Shown: positions 53,886 to 62,413 of the stretch, piece after piece | How the letters are laid out: each line of letters opens with the position of its first letter | Numbering within the stretch: position 1 is the first letter of the stretch | Position numbers and translations under genes: made by a program | The notes under the pieces: generated by a model | The model's input: the letters and a program-made list of their open reading frames with translations, nothing else | Database searches by the model: none | Told to the model about the DNA's origin: nothing | NCBI GenBank assembly: GCA_964468435.1 | Contig: CAYXVE010000009.1 | Location: 55,683 to 119,682, forward strand | DNA length: 64,000 nucleotides | Reading direction: 5' to 3' | Origin: JBCCTX01 sp964468435 | Lineage (GTDB): Bacteria > Bacteroidota > Bacteroidia > J057

Positions 53886-55361
53886 ATGAACAGAAGTTTC
53901 ACTTGCCTATTATTGCTCGGCATAATAGGAATATCTCAGGTATGGGCACAAGATTGGAAGTCCAAATATCAGACTCTTCAGGAGCGCATCCAGCAAAAAA
54001 AGATCTCTCGTAAAGATATCCAGCAGGATACGGAGAAATTGCCAGACTCATGGGAAAAATACAAGCTGGAGGAGGAAAAACAAGCTCCGCATAAAGTTCC
54101 CAAACCCATTGATCCATTTCGATATGTACCTGATTCTTTAGGAAGGATAGACTGGCAGAGGGAATTACAGGGAGCGTCTATAGAAGTTATCCAGATGGAT
54201 AGGACTACTTCAGGATTTCAATCTAAAGGAGTGAAATTGAATTGGGAAGCTCCGTTCGTGCAAGATTCAGATCAACATATAAGTTTTCTGGGAAGAAATA
54301 TTCCTTTTGAGCAACATCCAAACATGCAGATCTCATTTGCTGGTACACTGAGTCCATCAAAGATATCTGCGAATTGGAGCCAGCTATCGCGCAGTAGTGC
54401 TGATCAGCAGATTCTCTTGTTGATTCAAGTTGCCTATCATATGGGACTCAATGATTGGGGGTATTGTCAGTTGCTCAATGCTTTTTCAAAAAGGTTATAT
54501 CCAGGTGATAACAATGCACAGACCCTTTTCAACCTGTATGGCTTAAGCCAAGCTGGCTATGTGGCACGAATTGGGCAGAACAATCAGATATTGTATCTGA
54601 TGCTGCCTACACTTCAGAAAATATATGGTCATACTTTTCTGAAAAGAGGTAGCACAAAATACTATTTGATTGATCTTAATGGAAGTGTTCCACAATTGAA
54701 TCAGGCTTTTGTGCTGGACTTATCCTTTCCACATGCAGATGATGTGGTGAGCTTCTCGATTGAGCACTCTCTACGGCTGGGAAAGACCATCCAAAAGCGA
54801 AAACTAAGCTTTAGTTACGATAGTAAGACATATCAAATTGAGACAGCTATGAACCGTGAGTGGGTAAAATTTTACAACAGCTATCCTTTTACGGATTGGC
54901 ATATACAGCTTGGAGCACCCATGAGTCCAGAAGTACACAAGACCCTGATCAGCCAGTTGCGTGAGTTGGTAAGAGGCAGGCCGGAAGCTGATGCAGCCAA
55001 TATGCTGCTCAGATTTGTGCAGCAGGCTTTTCCATACAGGACAGATTCAGAGCAGTTTGGTAAGGAAAATTATCTGTTTGCTGAAGAAATGCTCTTTTAT
55101 CCATATAGTGATTGTGAAGATCGCTCAGCACTCTATGCATATCTGGTAAGCGAGATTTTGGATCTCGAGGTGATTGGATTGCTCTTTCCGAGGCATGCCG
55201 CTGTGGGAGTTAGATTTCGGGACTATTCTTCAGGATCCTATGTGACTTATCGTGGCAAACAATTTATCGTATGTGATCCCACTTATGTAAATGCGGATAT
55301 AGGAAATTATGCACCCCAGGTTAGGGGAGAGGAAGTGAAAATCATAGCTTTTTCGCAGTGA
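53886..55361 (+). CDS. Secreted transglutaminase-like cysteine peptidase
   Basis: 491 residues. Signal peptide 1-21 (ISQVWAQ). Residues 22-330 have no assigned domain; a stretch around 175-260 resembles a cysteine-protease prodomain (GYCQLLNAFSKRLYPG). The C-terminal 140 residues are a transglutaminase core with catalytic triad C410 (FYPYSDCEDRSALY), H437 (LLFPRHAAVGV) and D464 (FIVCDPTYVNADIG). Family members crosslink, deamidate or cut peptides. It is probably periplasmic or exported. It is the last gene of a two-gene set with the preceding secreted protein. Confidence 0.85.
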   Translation: MNRSFTCLLLLGIIGISQVWAQDWKSKYQTLQERIQQKKISRKDIQQDTEKLPDSWEKYKLEEEKQAPHKVPKPIDPFRYVPDSLGRIDWQRELQGASIEVIQMDRTTSGFQSKGVKLNWEAPFVQDSDQHISFLGRNIPFEQHPNMQISFAGTLSPSKISANWSQLSRSSADQQILLLIQVAYHMGLNDWGYCQLLNAFSKRLYPGDNNAQTLFNLYGLSQAGYVARIGQNNQILYLMLPTLQKIYGHTFLKRGSTKYYLIDLNGSVPQLNQAFVLDLSFPHADDVVSFSIEHSLRLGKTIQKRKLSFSYDSKTYQIETAMNREWVKFYNSYPFTDWHIQLGAPMSPEVHKTLISQLRELVRGRPEADAANMLLRFVQQAFPYRTDSEQFGKENYLFAEEMLFYPYSDCEDRSALYAYLVSEILDLEVIGLLFPRHAAVGVRFRDYSSGSYVTYRGKQFIVCDPTYVNADIGNYAPQVRGEEVKIIAFSQ

Positions 55362-55374
55362 GGGTCTATAACTC

Positions 55375-55626
55375 CTAGCTTCGTCTGCGTTCACTGAGGC
55401 GCTTAATCAATTCTCTACAGAAGCGGTATTCACCACCTGATGGGGATTGCAGTATCCCCAGCATATTGAGTAAGGTGGATTTACGCGCTCCACTGGGACC
55501 TATAATGGTTACAAATTCTCCCTCTTCAATCTTCGCATGTATATTTTTAACCCATTCGCCGCTGGTAGCAGGTATAGCCTTTGCTACAGATTTTTTCCAT
55601 TTATCATAGTTTAAAATCTTTAGTAT
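55375..55626 (-). pseudogene. Truncated MacB/LolD-type ABC transporter ATPase
   Basis: Translation from the stop at 55375 gives an 83-codon fragment: ILNYDKWKKS, then GEWVKNIHAKIEEGEFVTII, GPSGARKSTLLNMLGILQSP and SGGEYRF. This is the start of a MacB/LolD-type ATPase, where 'GEFVtIiGpSGSGKSTLLNmlG.ld.ptsGey' is expected. The Walker A glycine and adjoining residue have changed (SGSGKST to SGARKST), the start codon is ATA instead of ATG, and the Q-loop, signature and Walker B are missing after about 80 residues. No permease gene is present. It is a remnant of a larger, lost transporter gene. Confidence 0.75.
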
Positions 55627-55801
55627 GAGTTATCGGCGTTTGGTTCAGGTAGAGCTCTGAAGACTAAGCTGAGACTTTACGGTTGTTCCTGAGCAGAGGA
55701 TTTGTTATCAGGATAGATCCTCCTACTATACAGGTGATACTTGTAAAGTTTCTTGTGCTGTCTTGTAATTTATTGTAATATAGTTTTCAAAAACAGGGAC
55801 A

Positions 55802-57535
55802 GTGGATACAAAAGAACTTACCATTACTCGAGCCCAGGCATCGAGGGCAGCAATAGAGCGTCTGTATATCGAGATGCGTCATTTATTCAACCAGGGTACG
55901 TATCGCAGACTGGGTGATACAGGGGAAGTATTGACAGAGGCACTTCTGACGCTCAGGCCGGAAATATATGGTTCGATGGGTGATCTAGAAAAAGTTGAGC
56001 TAGATGGCTTGGTATATGTGGTTGACCGTCTACCCAGGGGAATCGAGGAATGCCGATTTGTCAAACTCATCTCTGAAGAAGGTTATCGGGATGCCGGTTT
56101 TAAAACGATCGTTCCTGCGAAGAGGAGGAGGAATTGCTATCGAATCGACGAGGATCATATGTATATAGAAGTTACCCGGGGAAGAAGTGAAATTTACGAT
56201 ATACTTACCCATCTTACTTTTATGTATATAGAGGCTGAGAAAATCCGGTTGCATGCATTGGATGAAGAGGGAAAACCGACGGTAGCCTGGCAGAAGCTCG
56301 AGGATATTGTGAAGCGACGCATGCTAGTTACCGACAAGAATCGCGATCAGGCCTTTACCTATCTCAGCATGATTTTGGGTCGTACATTGGCAGAGACCAG
56401 ATATGCCTATTTTCGGTTATCGGAAAATAAGGAAACCAATAATGGGATGTTTCATGTGGTCTATTGGTTGGGTAAAGTAGCTATGGAACGTGCAGATAGT
56501 GAGCTATTTCGAGAAATATCATTCACTCCCACGCTGAGAGAACGCATAGGACATCATATTTATGGAGAAAAGTGGGCAAAGAATATTAAGCAGTTTTTGT
56601 TGGAGAAGCAACTTCTATCCAGGCCCATGCACATCATCAGTGCCAATTTGCACAGCATGATGAACTGTCTTTATGCACATGCAGCGCTGAGAAAGACATT
56701 TGATGATGAACTATCATTGGAAGACGTAGCCTTGCTGTTGAGTAAGCTGGACAACAGCCACCTGCGCAAGCAGGTGAGGGAATTTGCTGAAGAACATGGC
56801 ATGTACACCCTGGAAGATCATTCAGGAACTAATATTACGGTACAGATTTTCGATACTTCCAGACTCAACTGTTATGATCTCTCACCGGAAATACAGTTTG
56901 AAGATCGCTATGTAAATGATCATAAGCCTGTGTTGATCGTCATGGATTATGCATTTGGAGAACAGGCTTATGAGACGCTTGATGAGTTGCTAAAACCCAC
57001 AAAGGTGGGTAATCAGCATCACCAGATGCCTATCAGTTCGATTTCGATCATGGGGAAAGCAGGTGTATTGCATGGAGGAAAGGGAGATATCATGATCCCT
57101 AGTGCCCACGTTTTTGAAGGTACTGCCGACAATTATCCCATTGATAATGCGCTTTCGGTAGAACAATTTGATGGTTATGAAGGAAATGTGTACTACGGAC
57201 CGATGATAACTGTACTAGGAACCTCTCTACAAAACCGCGAGGTGCTTTCCTATTTCCATAACTCATCATGGAAAGCTATAGGTCTGGAAATGGAAGGAGC
57301 ACATTACCAGAAAGCTATTCAGGCTGAGTCCCTCATTCGCAAGAGTATACTACCGGAAATAAAAATAAGATATGCTTACTATGCCTCTGACAATCCATTG
57401 ATTACTGGTAGTACACTCGCCTCGGGAAGTCTGGGAGAGGCTGGGGTAAGACCTACTTACCTGATTTCCAAAAAGATTTTGGGGGATATTCTGACTCCTG
57501 ATCAGGAGTATGCAAAACAGGTAAAAAGTCCGTAA
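55802..57535 (+). CDS. Bacteroidota-conserved protein with nucleosidase-like C-terminus
   Basis: 577 residues, GTG start. The first part is helical (RAQASRAAIERLYIEMRHLF, EVLTEALLTLRPEIYGSMGD) and is followed by a long alpha/beta region. The C-terminal half has patterns of the purine nucleoside phosphorylase/MTA nucleosidase fold: PVLIVMDYAFGEQAYETLDE, SISIMGKAGVLHGGKGDIMI, VLGTSLQNREVL, and GLEMEGAHYQKAI (the E-M-E-G segment that binds the ribose in that fold). It belongs to a family common in Bacteroidota (I believe DUF6909). A nucleoside-cleaving role is inferred, not shown. It is transcribed alone. Confidence 0.82.
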   Translation: MDTKELTITRAQASRAAIERLYIEMRHLFNQGTYRRLGDTGEVLTEALLTLRPEIYGSMGDLEKVELDGLVYVVDRLPRGIEECRFVKLISEEGYRDAGFKTIVPAKRRRNCYRIDEDHMYIEVTRGRSEIYDILTHLTFMYIEAEKIRLHALDEEGKPTVAWQKLEDIVKRRMLVTDKNRDQAFTYLSMILGRTLAETRYAYFRLSENKETNNGMFHVVYWLGKVAMERADSELFREISFTPTLRERIGHHIYGEKWAKNIKQFLLEKQLLSRPMHIISANLHSMMNCLYAHAALRKTFDDELSLEDVALLLSKLDNSHLRKQVREFAEEHGMYTLEDHSGTNITVQIFDTSRLNCYDLSPEIQFEDRYVNDHKPVLIVMDYAFGEQAYETLDELLKPTKVGNQHHQMPISSISIMGKAGVLHGGKGDIMIPSAHVFEGTADNYPIDNALSVEQFDGYEGNVYYGPMITVLGTSLQNREVLSYFHNSSWKAIGLEMEGAHYQKAIQAESLIRKSILPEIKIRYAYYASDNPLITGSTLASGSLGEAGVRPTYLISKKILGDILTPDQEYAKQVKSP

Positions 57536-57540
57536 ATGGC

Positions 57541-57678
57541 TCAGATTGTTCCCCAGGCAAGCATTAGTGCGAAGGGTTGATTACCATTAGATACAGTTTG
57601 TATAAATTGCAACGCATCCTCTGTTTGAGCGATGGCACCATGACCCCCAAGCACAGGAGTGAAAAAACAGTTCTCATG
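57541..57678 (-). pseudogene. Fragment of a second sulfatase gene
   Basis: A 45-codon open stretch translates to HENCFFTPVLGG, then QTEDALQFIQTVSNGNQ and PFALMLAWGTI before a stop. The latter part matches the sulfatase segment 'qTd.AidFI......pF.l.lsWGpPH'. It lies 12 bases downstream of the intact sulfatase on the same strand and is not part of it. I read it as a piece of a former tandem sulfatase gene. The first dozen residues do not align to anything. Confidence 0.55.
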
Positions 57679-57690
57679 TAGTAAAGCATT

Positions 57691-59076
57691 TTATTGGAAT
57701 TGTTGTATCAGAGTATCCAGGCGATTTCTCATTCGTAGCATATCATCTGCATATTCAGGATCATCAATCAAATTAGACGTTTCGTCAGGATCTTTCACAA
57801 GGTCGTAATATTCCTCGTGAACGGGGTCGGCTTCTGGGTAGATAAAGTATTTTTCAGAAAGACTTACTACACCCTCTGATTTAGGTATTCTGGGATGCTC
57901 AAACAGGTGTTCAAATAAAAAATCTTCTCTCCATTGTGGTGGTTCGCCCATGTAGAGCGGTGTGAGGTTTCTTCCCTGCATGCTGGTTGGTACGGGAATA
58001 TCTGCCAGAGCGAGCAAGGTAGGTGCAACGTCTATGTTAAGAGCAATTTCTTCAATGAGTTGTCCTCGATACTCGGCGGGTAATCTGGGATCATATATAA
58101 ACAGAGGTACATGAATGGATTCATCATAGGCGTACCATTTTCCGGCCAGCCCTCTTTCCCCTAGAAAAAATCCATTATCTCCCATGAGTACGATGATCGT
58201 ATTATCCTCCTGGTCCAATTGCTGAAGTTTTTCCATGACAGCACCTATAAATACATCTACGCCGTAGATCAGGCGATAGTACCCTTTAACAGACTGTTGA
58301 TACATCTCTTCTGTTGCAAAGCGCATATTCCATCTCCGGCGGGATTCATTGTCTTCTTTAAAAAAGGCTGGAAAAGCCTCAAAGTACTCGTCATCTCGCA
58401 TAGGAGGAGGTGGTATGGTTATATCTGTAAAAAGGTCATGATAAGCACTATCGTAAATAAACTGCCGGGGATCTGCATCCTGAACGTGTGGTGCTTTAAA
58501 GGAGACAGACAGGCAGAAAGGTATGCTTTCTGGTATAGAATCGAAAAAAGAAAGTGCCTGATTTTCCAGAATTTTGGTATAGTGTATATAATTTCCACTT
58601 GAGTCCGTATGTTCATAATCTGGTTGGCCGGGTACACCTCGCCAGAAGTCAAATTCACTGGCTGGCAGGTTTCTTCCCACCCCATATTTTCCTAAAAAAC
58701 CAGTATAATATCCTGAATTCCTGAACAGATGAGGATAAGAGTTGACCCATTGTGTAGAATCTAGGTCAGTGGCAAATCCATGGATACCATGTCGACGCGC
58801 ATATTGCCCGGAAAAGATGCTTGCTCTGCTCACAGCGCAGATGGGAGTAGTTACGTAAGCATGCTGGAATCTGATACCCTCATAGGCCAGCCGGTCCATG
58901 TTGGGAGTAAGTATTTGGTCATTTCCCATGGCTCCCATGGCATCCCAGCGATGGTCATCGGTGAGTAGTAAGATGATGTTGGGGGAAGACAGTGTTTCTG
59001 GCTGTTCTGGTTCACAGGATGAAAATAGGCTGATTGTCAATAGACCTATAAGTACATAAGGGAAGAGTAGCTTCAT
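57691..59076 (-). CDS. Sulfatase (S1 family), lipoprotein
   Basis: 461 residues. Lipoprotein signal with C21 (TISLFSSCEPEQP). S1 sulfatase: metal ligands in LLLTDDHRWDAMGAMGN (D40, D41), the formylglycine site C80-A-V-S-R84 (TTPICAVSRASIFSGQYARR), HVQDADPRQF, and IVLMGDNGFFLGERGLAGKW. The third position of C-x-P-S-R is Val rather than Pro; CAVSR and CSASR forms occur in some Bacteroidota sulfatase clades, so modification is still likely. It removes sulfate from a glycan at the cell surface or in the periplasm. No sulfatase-maturing enzyme, glycosidase or SusCD is adjacent. Confidence 0.93.
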   Translation of the reverse strand: MKLLFPYVLIGLLTISLFSSCEPEQPETLSSPNIILLLTDDHRWDAMGAMGNDQILTPNMDRLAYEGIRFQHAYVTTPICAVSRASIFSGQYARRHGIHGFATDLDSTQWVNSYPHLFRNSGYYTGFLGKYGVGRNLPASEFDFWRGVPGQPDYEHTDSSGNYIHYTKILENQALSFFDSIPESIPFCLSVSFKAPHVQDADPRQFIYDSAYHDLFTDITIPPPPMRDDEYFEAFPAFFKEDNESRRRWNMRFATEEMYQQSVKGYYRLIYGVDVFIGAVMEKLQQLDQEDNTIIVLMGDNGFFLGERGLAGKWYAYDESIHVPLFIYDPRLPAEYRGQLIEEIALNIDVAPTLLALADIPVPTSMQGRNLTPLYMGEPPQWREDFLFEHLFEHPRIPKSEGVVSLSEKYFIYPEADPVHEEYYDLVKDPDETSNLIDDPEYADDMLRMRNRLDTLIQQFQ

Positions 59077-59191
59077 TTGAGTAGCGTGTTAATATCTTTC
59101 TATTTCTAATAATAGTCATTTTTATGGTATTAACACAATATCATAGCATCATATAGAAAAAAATATGGATTAGTCAGCATGTGAAACTCCC

Positions 59192-59317
59192 TCATCCTTC
59201 GAAATTAGCAGCTGTAGCCGGATCTCCGGTAAGTTTTTCAATTCTCATGAAAATGAAGAATGTAGCGAGTAATCCAGCAATTACCCATACAACGATATTT
59301 TTAGTTTTACTATTCAT
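59192..59317 (-). pseudogene. DoxX-family N-terminal remnant
   Basis: A 41-codon frame, MNSKTKNIVVWVIAGLLATF then FIFMRIEKLTGDPATAANFE and G, matches the first membrane helix and following loop of DoxX-family proteins ('...GllalfFifaGi.KLtgdpa.v.nFe.wG'). It ends at TGA where TGG (Trp) is expected, followed by G and then non-homologous sequence. The remaining three helices are absent. It is probably not functional, though a single-helix peptide could be made. It sits between the sulfatase and the monooxygenase-like operon, on the same strand. Confidence 0.65.
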
Positions 59318-59457
59318 AATGAGTACTTAACATGTAATACTGATGACTTGACCTTTTCGTACATGGTTAAGTACCGACTGTTGTAAAGCCAGGATTGTCG
59401 GTTATTCGATTAAAGACTTAACAGATAGCTAATTTTGTATAGTGTTTCACATTTATG

Positions 59458-61038
59458 CTAACTTCGAGGAGCTTCTTGAACTGCTACATCAAAGGCCGCT
59501 GTTCTGATTTTCCCCAATACCCTCATTTGTACCCAAATGCGAAACTCCCCTGCTTCTGGAAAAGCGTAGGGAAAAGAAACGGAGTTTTGCAGTCCATTTT
59601 CCTCCATAGATTGCACAATCTGATTTTTCATGGAGGTAACTGCCCTTGGATCATTGAGGGTGATGGTTGAATGGGTCTGACTGGAATCGATGGGTAAGCA
59701 AATGGTTACCAGGTCATCGTTGATGCGCTTTGCCAGCACTTCTTGAGCTGCCATGGAAATGGTACCGACCGGATGCAGGTGAATAAACACCGACGCATTG
59801 CGTTGCATGATGGCTGCATGTCCCAGCATGGTCAGGTAGGGTTCGAGTGGAAGGGGGATTCCTTCTTCATGAGTGACCTCAAAGGTAAGGGATTGAACCT
59901 GACCGGCGTAGATGGGTTTGTCCGGATCCTGCTCCCACTGAATATGAATCCCATCTGATAACTTCTGTAAGTTGGAATTATAATCACTAAAATGGTACCA
60001 GCTGTCATCAGGGTCAACATGTGAAGTTGCAGCGGGAATTATTTCAGGATCGTATTTTTGTTTAGGTATCGAGACTTCTTTATATATCGTTTCATTGAGT
60101 CCACTGGCGTGTACGATATCTATAAAGACATGATAGTCGCCTCTGGGCAGATCTCCAGGTATTACCACTTCATAATGTGTAGAATCCAGTTTTAGGGGAT
60201 GTAAATGGGCAAAGTAATGGGTGGTAGTAGTATCCATCAGAAACAAGTGCATAAGTTTCCCATGATCAGGTACTAGAGCACCAGGAACCCTGTCGTAATA
60301 AAAAGGATCTTCCATTTCAATGGATAATTTTTGTGTAGCATCTGCGCTTATCACTTTCAGATTTACGGGCGTTTTCCTGAACATTCTGCGTTCATAGTTT
60401 GCAGCTTCCTGTTGCCACCAATTGTTGCCAAACCACAAAATTCCCACCAGCAAGACTGCAGTGATACCTGCTGTGATCAGCGCCCGTTTCTTTTTGGAGC
60501 TAGAGAGTTTTTCCGTCTCAGCAATAGTAGCTTCTCCTACGCTTCCATAAATGATGGTGATAAGACCCAAAAACAAGATGGCTCCCAGGAATGTGAGAAC
60601 TAAGCCCAATTTCTGATTCATTTCGGGTTCCCTTATTCTTAATGCGGGAATAGGAACTACTGTAGATCCTCTACCTTTGAACCCGTTGACAATGACTTTT
60701 ACGCTGGCTGATCCGCTTTCCATTAGCCAAATTTTACCGGCATAGAGCTGGGAGTCGCCGCTAACTTGTTTGAGATTTTCGGGATCGGGAGCTCCTTCAC
60801 TTCCGTTGCGGAAATATATACCCTGTATAGCCACATTACTAATGCCTTCATCCTCCACCCGGACAGATATTTCGGCCAATCCTGGTACAACTTCTGGGGG
60901 CATGATATTGACGATCAGGTTGTAATCACCTGCCTTGCCTTCCAGAATGATATTGGGACTGCCGATGTGCCCTGTTGCGAGGAGCAAGACTATTGACAGG
61001 GACAATACATTGATAACAACTTTGTATTTCAATTTCAT
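59458..61038 (-). CDS. PmoB-like membrane protein with two beta domains and HLHP motifs
   Basis: 526 residues. Signal peptide about 1-23 (LSIVLLLATG, so the mature protein may begin at His24), N-terminal beta domain (24-140: KAGDYNLIVNIMPPEVVPGL), TM helix 1 (144-165), polar loop, TM helix 2 (187-205), then a large periplasmic beta region (215-526). That region has PDHGKLMHLFLMD, H274...H278-L-H280 (HYFAHLHPLKL), and LGHAAIMQRNASVFIHLHPV with H407, H420 and H422. Signal peptide, cupredoxin-like domain, two helices, second cupredoxin-like domain is the layout of PmoB/AmoB. No significant PmoB sequence identity is visible to me. The gene starts five bases after the PmoC-like gene ends. Metal binding through the HxH motifs is likely; the catalytic role is inferred. 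Confidence 0.6.
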   Translation of the reverse strand: MKLKYKVVINVLSLSIVLLLATGHIGSPNIILEGKAGDYNLIVNIMPPEVVPGLAEISVRVEDEGISNVAIQGIYFRNGSEGAPDPENLKQVSGDSQLYAGKIWLMESGSASVKVIVNGFKGRGSTVVPIPALRIREPEMNQKLGLVLTFLGAILFLGLITIIYGSVGEATIAETEKLSSSKKKRALITAGITAVLLVGILWFGNNWWQQEAANYERRMFRKTPVNLKVISADATQKLSIEMEDPFYYDRVPGALVPDHGKLMHLFLMDTTTTHYFAHLHPLKLDSTHYEVVIPGDLPRGDYHVFIDIVHASGLNETIYKEVSIPKQKYDPEIIPAATSHVDPDDSWYHFSDYNSNLQKLSDGIHIQWEQDPDKPIYAGQVQSLTFEVTHEEGIPLPLEPYLTMLGHAAIMQRNASVFIHLHPVGTISMAAQEVLAKRINDDLVTICLPIDSSQTHSTITLNDPRAVTSMKNQIVQSMEENGLQNSVSFPYAFPEAGEFRIWVQMRVLGKIRTAAFDVAVQEAPRS

Positions 61039-61043
61039 ATTGG

Positions 61044-62249
61044 TTAGCGTCTAACATCTTTCATCCAGTTTCCCCATGATAATCCAATACGGGAAGATAA
61101 TATGGCAAATATCCCTGCGATTACCAGGCCCTTAAGAAATGCTAAAGTACTGGTATCTGAGAGGTAAAAGTCATAGCGATATTTCCAGTTGGGATTGGCA
61201 TAATAGGGTATTGCACCTTCGGTAAAGAAGAACCCATTTCGGGCTGCAGGAGATATGAGAAAGATGCTAAAGAACCACTGCACGACAAAAAACAGCGAGA
61301 AAAAGGTAATTCCAAGGTAAACACTGGTAAGCCATTTAGGGCTTTCTTTCCTTTTTTGAAAGATAAAGTCCATTGCCACAGCAGGTATAACAACAAGGAG
61401 AGGAAATTCCAGGGTTACATAGTGTGTTACAGGATTGTGGATAGGTCCGAGGCGAGGTTCTGCAGGAAACAGCGGGAGAATCCAGTTCATCCCTGCATAT
61501 ACCAGCAGGTACCACAACGAAGCGTAGGTCATAGGCCATTTCAGCTTACTGGCTGAACCACAAGCTATCAGGAATATCGGAAAAATAATACTTCCAATTT
61601 GATAGAAGGTGGAAGAATGCATGTCATTTCTGGACATATATTCCCAAAAAAGAATATTGAGTATACAAAGGATCATGCCCACGGTAAGTGGAAACATATG
61701 TCTGATAAATTGTATCTTCCTGGGTTGATCGTCCACAGAGGCATAAGCACGGTCGATTTGATTTTGAAAGCTTAGCAGCGTGATCATAGACCCCACCTGG
61801 ACGGTAATCAGGCCCATGGCCAGTAATGCGTGTGGAGGGCTGAGTATTTTGACATCCAGCCCGTAAGCATTATGCCACCAATCGTCGAAGGGTGCAGAAG
61901 TCAGCATTGCCAAAGCTCCCCAGATGGCAAACAATGCCCCAAGGGGAGCGCGAAAGCCCCAGAACCAGACTGTTTTTGACCTTACTCCGGGATTTTGGGA
62001 AAAAGTAGCACTAAATAACTGGTAGGCACCGCCAATTCCTCCTAGCAAACCACCGAGGTATATGACCAGGTGAGGTGCAGAAAAAAGTGAATCTCTGCCA
62101 ATGCTCATATGCCAGGAGACATCCCATATAAGCCCTACAAAAATACTCACTGTAGCAATAAGCGCAGCGTAAATATACCAGGGAACGGGTATGGATATAG
62201 ATTGGGATTTTGAAAGGGTTGCTTGGATATGTGGACTGTATGTTTCCAT
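61044..62249 (-). CDS. PmoC/AmoC-like polytopic membrane protein, possibly fused C-A subunit
   Basis: 401 residues from METYSPHIQATL (the frame extends 17 codons upstream). About 10-11 predicted helices. After the first helix comes IWDVSWHMSIGRDSLFSAPH: D43, H47 and H60 with spacings 4 and 13. These equal D156, H160, H173 of methanotroph PmoC, and neighbouring residues match too (D-x-x-WH-x4-RD-x2-F-x2-x-H). A second set, D122, H126 and H140 (FDDWWHNAYG, ILSPPHALL), has spacings 4 and 14, equal to N227, H231, H245 of PmoC. Both copper-ligand sets are thus present in order, separated by 62 residues (54 in PmoC). The C-terminal 250 residues have six or seven further helices, about the size of PmoA, without a signature I can confirm. 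It heads an operon with the PmoB-like gene. Confidence 0.6.
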   Translation of the reverse strand: METYSPHIQATLSKSQSISIPVPWYIYAALIATVSIFVGLIWDVSWHMSIGRDSLFSAPHLVIYLGGLLGGIGGAYQLFSATFSQNPGVRSKTVWFWGFRAPLGALFAIWGALAMLTSAPFDDWWHNAYGLDVKILSPPHALLAMGLITVQVGSMITLLSFQNQIDRAYASVDDQPRKIQFIRHMFPLTVGMILCILNILFWEYMSRNDMHSSTFYQIGSIIFPIFLIACGSASKLKWPMTYASLWYLLVYAGMNWILPLFPAEPRLGPIHNPVTHYVTLEFPLLVVIPAVAMDFIFQKRKESPKWLTSVYLGITFFSLFFVVQWFFSIFLISPAARNGFFFTEGAIPYYANPNWKYRYDFYLSDTSTLAFLKGLVIAGIFAILSSRIGLSWGNWMKDVRR

Positions 62250-62413
62250 GCTGTAGAAGTTAAGTTGATGTATGAAAGGGGAAATTATTGAATTTTTCAA
62301 AGGAATTAACGAATTTTTTTAGGGGTTACGTAGCTATTACGATGTATATCGTTGTCTTAAAAAAAGTTGAAGGGTAAGTACTGTAGATCTAGTAAGATCT
62401 AAAGAAAAAGTAC

